Part shown: in pieces, positions 4,788 to 6,892 of the stretch
How the letters are laid out: each line of letters starts with the position of its first letter
How positions within the stretch are numbered: position 1 is the first letter of the stretch
The notes under the pieces: generated by a model
The model's database searches: none
The model's input: the letters and a program-made list of their open reading frames with translations, nothing else
What the model was told of the DNA's origin: nothing
Assembly (NCBI GenBank): GCA_011682595.1
Contig: JAACEH010000095.1
Span: 1-6,892 of the forward strand
Length of the DNA stretch: 6,892 bases
Source of the DNA: Anaerolineaceae bacterium
GTDB lineage: Bacteria > Planctomycetota > Phycisphaerae > FEN-1346 > JAACEH01
Direction of reading: 5' to 3'
Made by a program: the position numbers and the translations under genes

Positions 4788-6892
4788 CTACAATGTGCTG
4801 ACGGGGTCGATGTCGACGGCCACGGACAGGTCGCCCGGAGCGGACGAGATCGTCTCGCGCAGGGAGTCGAACAGTTGCATTATGCTGCGGGCCTGCGGGG
4901 CCTTGACGAGCAGGTGGTGGCGCCACTGCCGGTTGATCCGCGATATGGGGCACGGGGCCGGACCGAGCAACTGGACCGGTCCGGGCGAGACGCCGCCGGC
5001 CGCCTGGCGGACCGACGACGCGATGTCCCGGATATGCCTGAGCACCTGGTCCTCGTTGCCGCCTCGAACGACAATGCGGGCCAGCCGCGCAAAGGGCGGC
5101 CAGCCGGCCTCCTTGCGGTGCTGGAGTTCGCCGGCGGCGAACGATTCGTAATCGTGCGCCGCGGCCAGGCGGACCGCCTCGTGGTCGGGGTTGAAGGTCT
5201 GAACGATAATGCGGCCGCCCTTGGGCCCGCGTCCGGCCCGGCCGGCAACCTGGCTGATGAGCTGGAAGGTCCGCTCGGAGGCCCGGAAGTCGGGCAGGTT
5301 CATCGAGATGTCGGCGTTGACCACCCCCACCAGCGTCACGTTCGGGAAGTCCAGCCCCTTGGCGATCATCTGGGTGCCGATCAGGATGTCGACCTCGCGG
5401 TCGCGCACGGCGGCCAGGGTGCGGCCATGGGCCCCGCGGCTGCGCATGGTGTCGCTGTCCATGCGGGCGATGCGGGCCAGCTCGAACTTGCGCTTGACCT
5501 CCTCTTCGAGCCGCTCGGTTCCCAGGCCGAAAAAGTTCATGGCCGGCGACGAGCAGGCCGGGCACTTCTCCGGCGGCGCAATGGCCCGGTCGCAGTAATG
5601 GCACCGGCACTCCTTGGCCGCCTGGTGGAAGGTCAGCGTTACGTCGCAGTCCGAGCAGCGCAACGAGAAGCCGCAGGAGGGACAGAAGACGTAGGTCGAG
5701 AATCCGCGGCGATTCAGGAAAAGGATAACCTGTTCCTGGCGATCGAGGGCTTCGCCGATGGCCTTCTCCAGGGTAATGCTCAGGGCGTGGTAGCCTTTTC
5801 GTTCGGCAGCCGTCTTTCGCAGGTCGATGGTTTCGACCGGCGGCATCGGCCGCCCCTCGACGCGAACCGTCAGCCGCGTCTCCTGGTAATGGTCGAGCGT
5901 CAGGCAGTTGTTGTTCGACTCCAGGCTCGGCGTGGCCGATCCGAGAAGTACGGGGATGCCCAGCAAATGAGCCCGCATCAGGGCCACGTCGCGAGCGTGG
6001 TAGCGCGGCGCGGTTTCCTGCTTGAACGATGTCTCGTGTTCCTCGTCGATGACAATCAGTTGCAGTTCGCCGGCCGGGGCAAACACGGCGCTTCGGGCCC
6101 CGACGATGACCTGTGCCCGGCCGTCGCGAATGTCGCGCCACTCGCGGTGACGCTCGACGTCCGTGAGGTGCGAGTGCAGGACGGCCACCTCGGTGAACCT
6201 CCGCCGGAAGCGGCGGATGGTCTGCGGCGTCAGGGCGATCTCGGGCACCAGGACAATGGCCTGCCCGCCGGCGGCGACGACCTCGCGGATGGCCCGCAGG
6301 TAAATCTCCGTCTTGCCCGAGCCGGTCACGCCGTTAATGAGGACGCAGCCGAACTCGTCGCGCTTGATCAGGGCCTTGACCCTCTGCATGGCCAGAAGTT
6401 GCTCGGTGGTCAACTCCGGCAGTTGCTCCTCTTCCATGGGCACGTAGAGGTCGCGGACGAATTCCTCGGTCCGCTTGATAACGATCTGGACCAGGCCCTT
6501 TTTCTCGAGGGCCTTGACCACCGCGGTCGTGCAGCCGGCCATGCGGGCCAGTTCGCGCGGCGAGACGGGGTGGTCCATGGCGTCCAGGCGGTCGAGGACC
6601 CGTTGCTGCTTGGACAGAATGCGATCGACCTCGGACTCGCTCTTGTCGCCACGGACCACCAGCCGCACGGTCTTGAAGCCGGCCTGCTTCTTGACGGCGG
6701 CCGGCAGAATGGCCGTCAGCACCTGCCCCAGCGGGGTCACGTAATAGCGGGCCATCCATTGAGCCAGGTCCATCAGGTCGGGGTCGATCAGCGGCTCGGA
6801 GTCGACGGCCTTGCGGATTTCCTTGAGGCCCGTGATGTCGGTCTCGGCGAGTTGCTCGGCCACGTAACCGACCAGGGGTTTGTTGCCGCGTC
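4788..6892 (-). CDS. priA: Primosomal replication restart helicase PriA (5' end outside window)
   Basis: PriA recognises stalled or repaired forks, unwinds the lagging-strand arm 3' to 5' and starts reloading of the replicative helicase. About 701 codons are visible; the frame stays open to the window edge (first visible residues RGNKPLVGYVAEQ), so roughly the first 30-60 residues are missing and the GTG at 6863 is internal. Counting from that GTG: the end of the 3'-DNA-binding domain, a winged-helix region (about 75-135), Walker A GVTGSGKTE (178-186), DEEH box (273-276), GSATPSLES (308-316), then the zinc-binding insert with paired cysteines 394/397, 403/406, 421/424 and 434/437. Helicase lobe 2 follows with IGTQMIAKGLDFPNV (495-509) and QVAGRAGRG (538-546), and then the C-terminal domain with CPISRINRQWRHHLLVK (638-654). 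All helicase motifs and all eight zinc cysteines are intact, so it should be active. It is convergent with the membrane protein gene and not part of the other cluster. Confidence 0.98.
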   Translation of the reverse strand, partial: RGNKPLVGYVAEQLAETDITGLKEIRKAVDSEPLIDPDLMDLAQWMARYYVTPLGQVLTAILPAAVKKQAGFKTVRLVVRGDKSESEVDRILSKQQRVLDRLDAMDHPVSPRELARMAGCTTAVVKALEKKGLVQIVIKRTEEFVRDLYVPMEEEQLPELTTEQLLAMQRVKALIKRDEFGCVLINGVTGSGKTEIYLRAIREVVAAGGQAIVLVPEIALTPQTIRRFRRRFTEVAVLHSHLTDVERHREWRDIRDGRAQVIVGARSAVFAPAGELQLIVIDEEHETSFKQETAPRYHARDVALMRAHLLGIPVLLGSATPSLESNNNCLTLDHYQETRLTVRVEGRPMPPVETIDLRKTAAERKGYHALSITLEKAIGEALDRQEQVILFLNRRGFSTYVFCPSCGFSLRCSDCDVTLTFHQAAKECRCHYCDRAIAPPEKCPACSSPAMNFFGLGTERLEEEVKRKFELARIARMDSDTMRSRGAHGRTLAAVRDREVDILIGTQMIAKGLDFPNVTLVGVVNADISMNLPDFRASERTFQLISQVAGRAGRGPKGGRIIVQTFNPDHEAVRLAAAHDYESFAAGELQHRKEAGWPPFARLARIVVRGGNEDQVLRHIRDIASSVRQAAGGVSPGPVQLLGPAPCPISRINRQWRHHLLVKAPQARSIMQLFDSLRETISSAPGDLSVAVDIDPVSTL

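Noticed and set aside
4369..6141. A 590-codon minus-strand open frame overlapping priA and the membrane protein gene
   Set aside because: It is a frame shadow of priA: Arg/Gly/Pro-rich, without motifs, and crossing the convergent spacer into the antisense of another gene.

Overview
The window is ordinary, densely coded, GC-rich bacterial chromosome. It holds six protein genes. Two are cut by the window edges: pcm lacks its 3' part and priA lacks its 5' end. There are no tRNA or rRNA genes, CRISPR arrays, insertion sequences, integrases or long repeats. High GC, weak or absent Shine-Dalgarno sites on some genes, and the mix of a soluble FAD flavoprotein, a PelD-like GAF/degenerate-GGDEF protein and a DUF4203-type membrane protein would suit an environmental Gram-negative such as a planctomycete. 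That lineage guess is weak, because no phylogenetic marker could be compared.

Layout. Positions 1-3793 form a minus-strand cluster that reads, in transcription order: a GAF plus degenerate-GGDEF protein (3793-2792), an FAD-dependent oxidoreductase of the fumarate reductase/aspartate oxidase superfamily (2740-923), a family-2 glycosyltransferase (926-261) and protein-L-isoaspartate O-methyltransferase (242 to beyond 1). Spacing is tight: 51 nt, then a 4-nt stop/start overlap (TTGA), then 18 nt. It looks like one operon driven from the divergent spacer 3794-3909, where a sigma70-like promoter (TTGACT, 17 nt, TACAGT) can be read on the minus strand. In the other direction a seven-helix membrane protein of DUF4203/TMEM198 type (3910-4629) has its own possible promoter. 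It runs convergently towards priA (minus strand, 4788 to beyond 6892). The 158-nt convergent spacer holds two strong hairpins that may act as terminators.

How the genes fit together. PriA is housekeeping replication restart and seems unrelated to its neighbours. The four-gene minus-strand cluster has no pathway I recognise. The first protein has lost the residues for making c-di-GMP but keeps the RxxD inhibitory-site motif at the right distance, so it may be a c-di-GMP-binding sensor. The flavoprotein has the family fold signatures but lacks the covalent-FAD histidine and one substrate-binding histidine of fumarate reductases, so its substrate is unknown. The glycosyltransferase resembles dolichol/polyprenyl-phosphate sugar transferases. 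The most informative points are the I-site-only GGDEF protein, the altered flavoprotein active site, the start-deciding RBS with a TTG start for the glycosyltransferase, and the palindrome between the divergent genes. I did not find convincing evidence of a new defence or mobile system.
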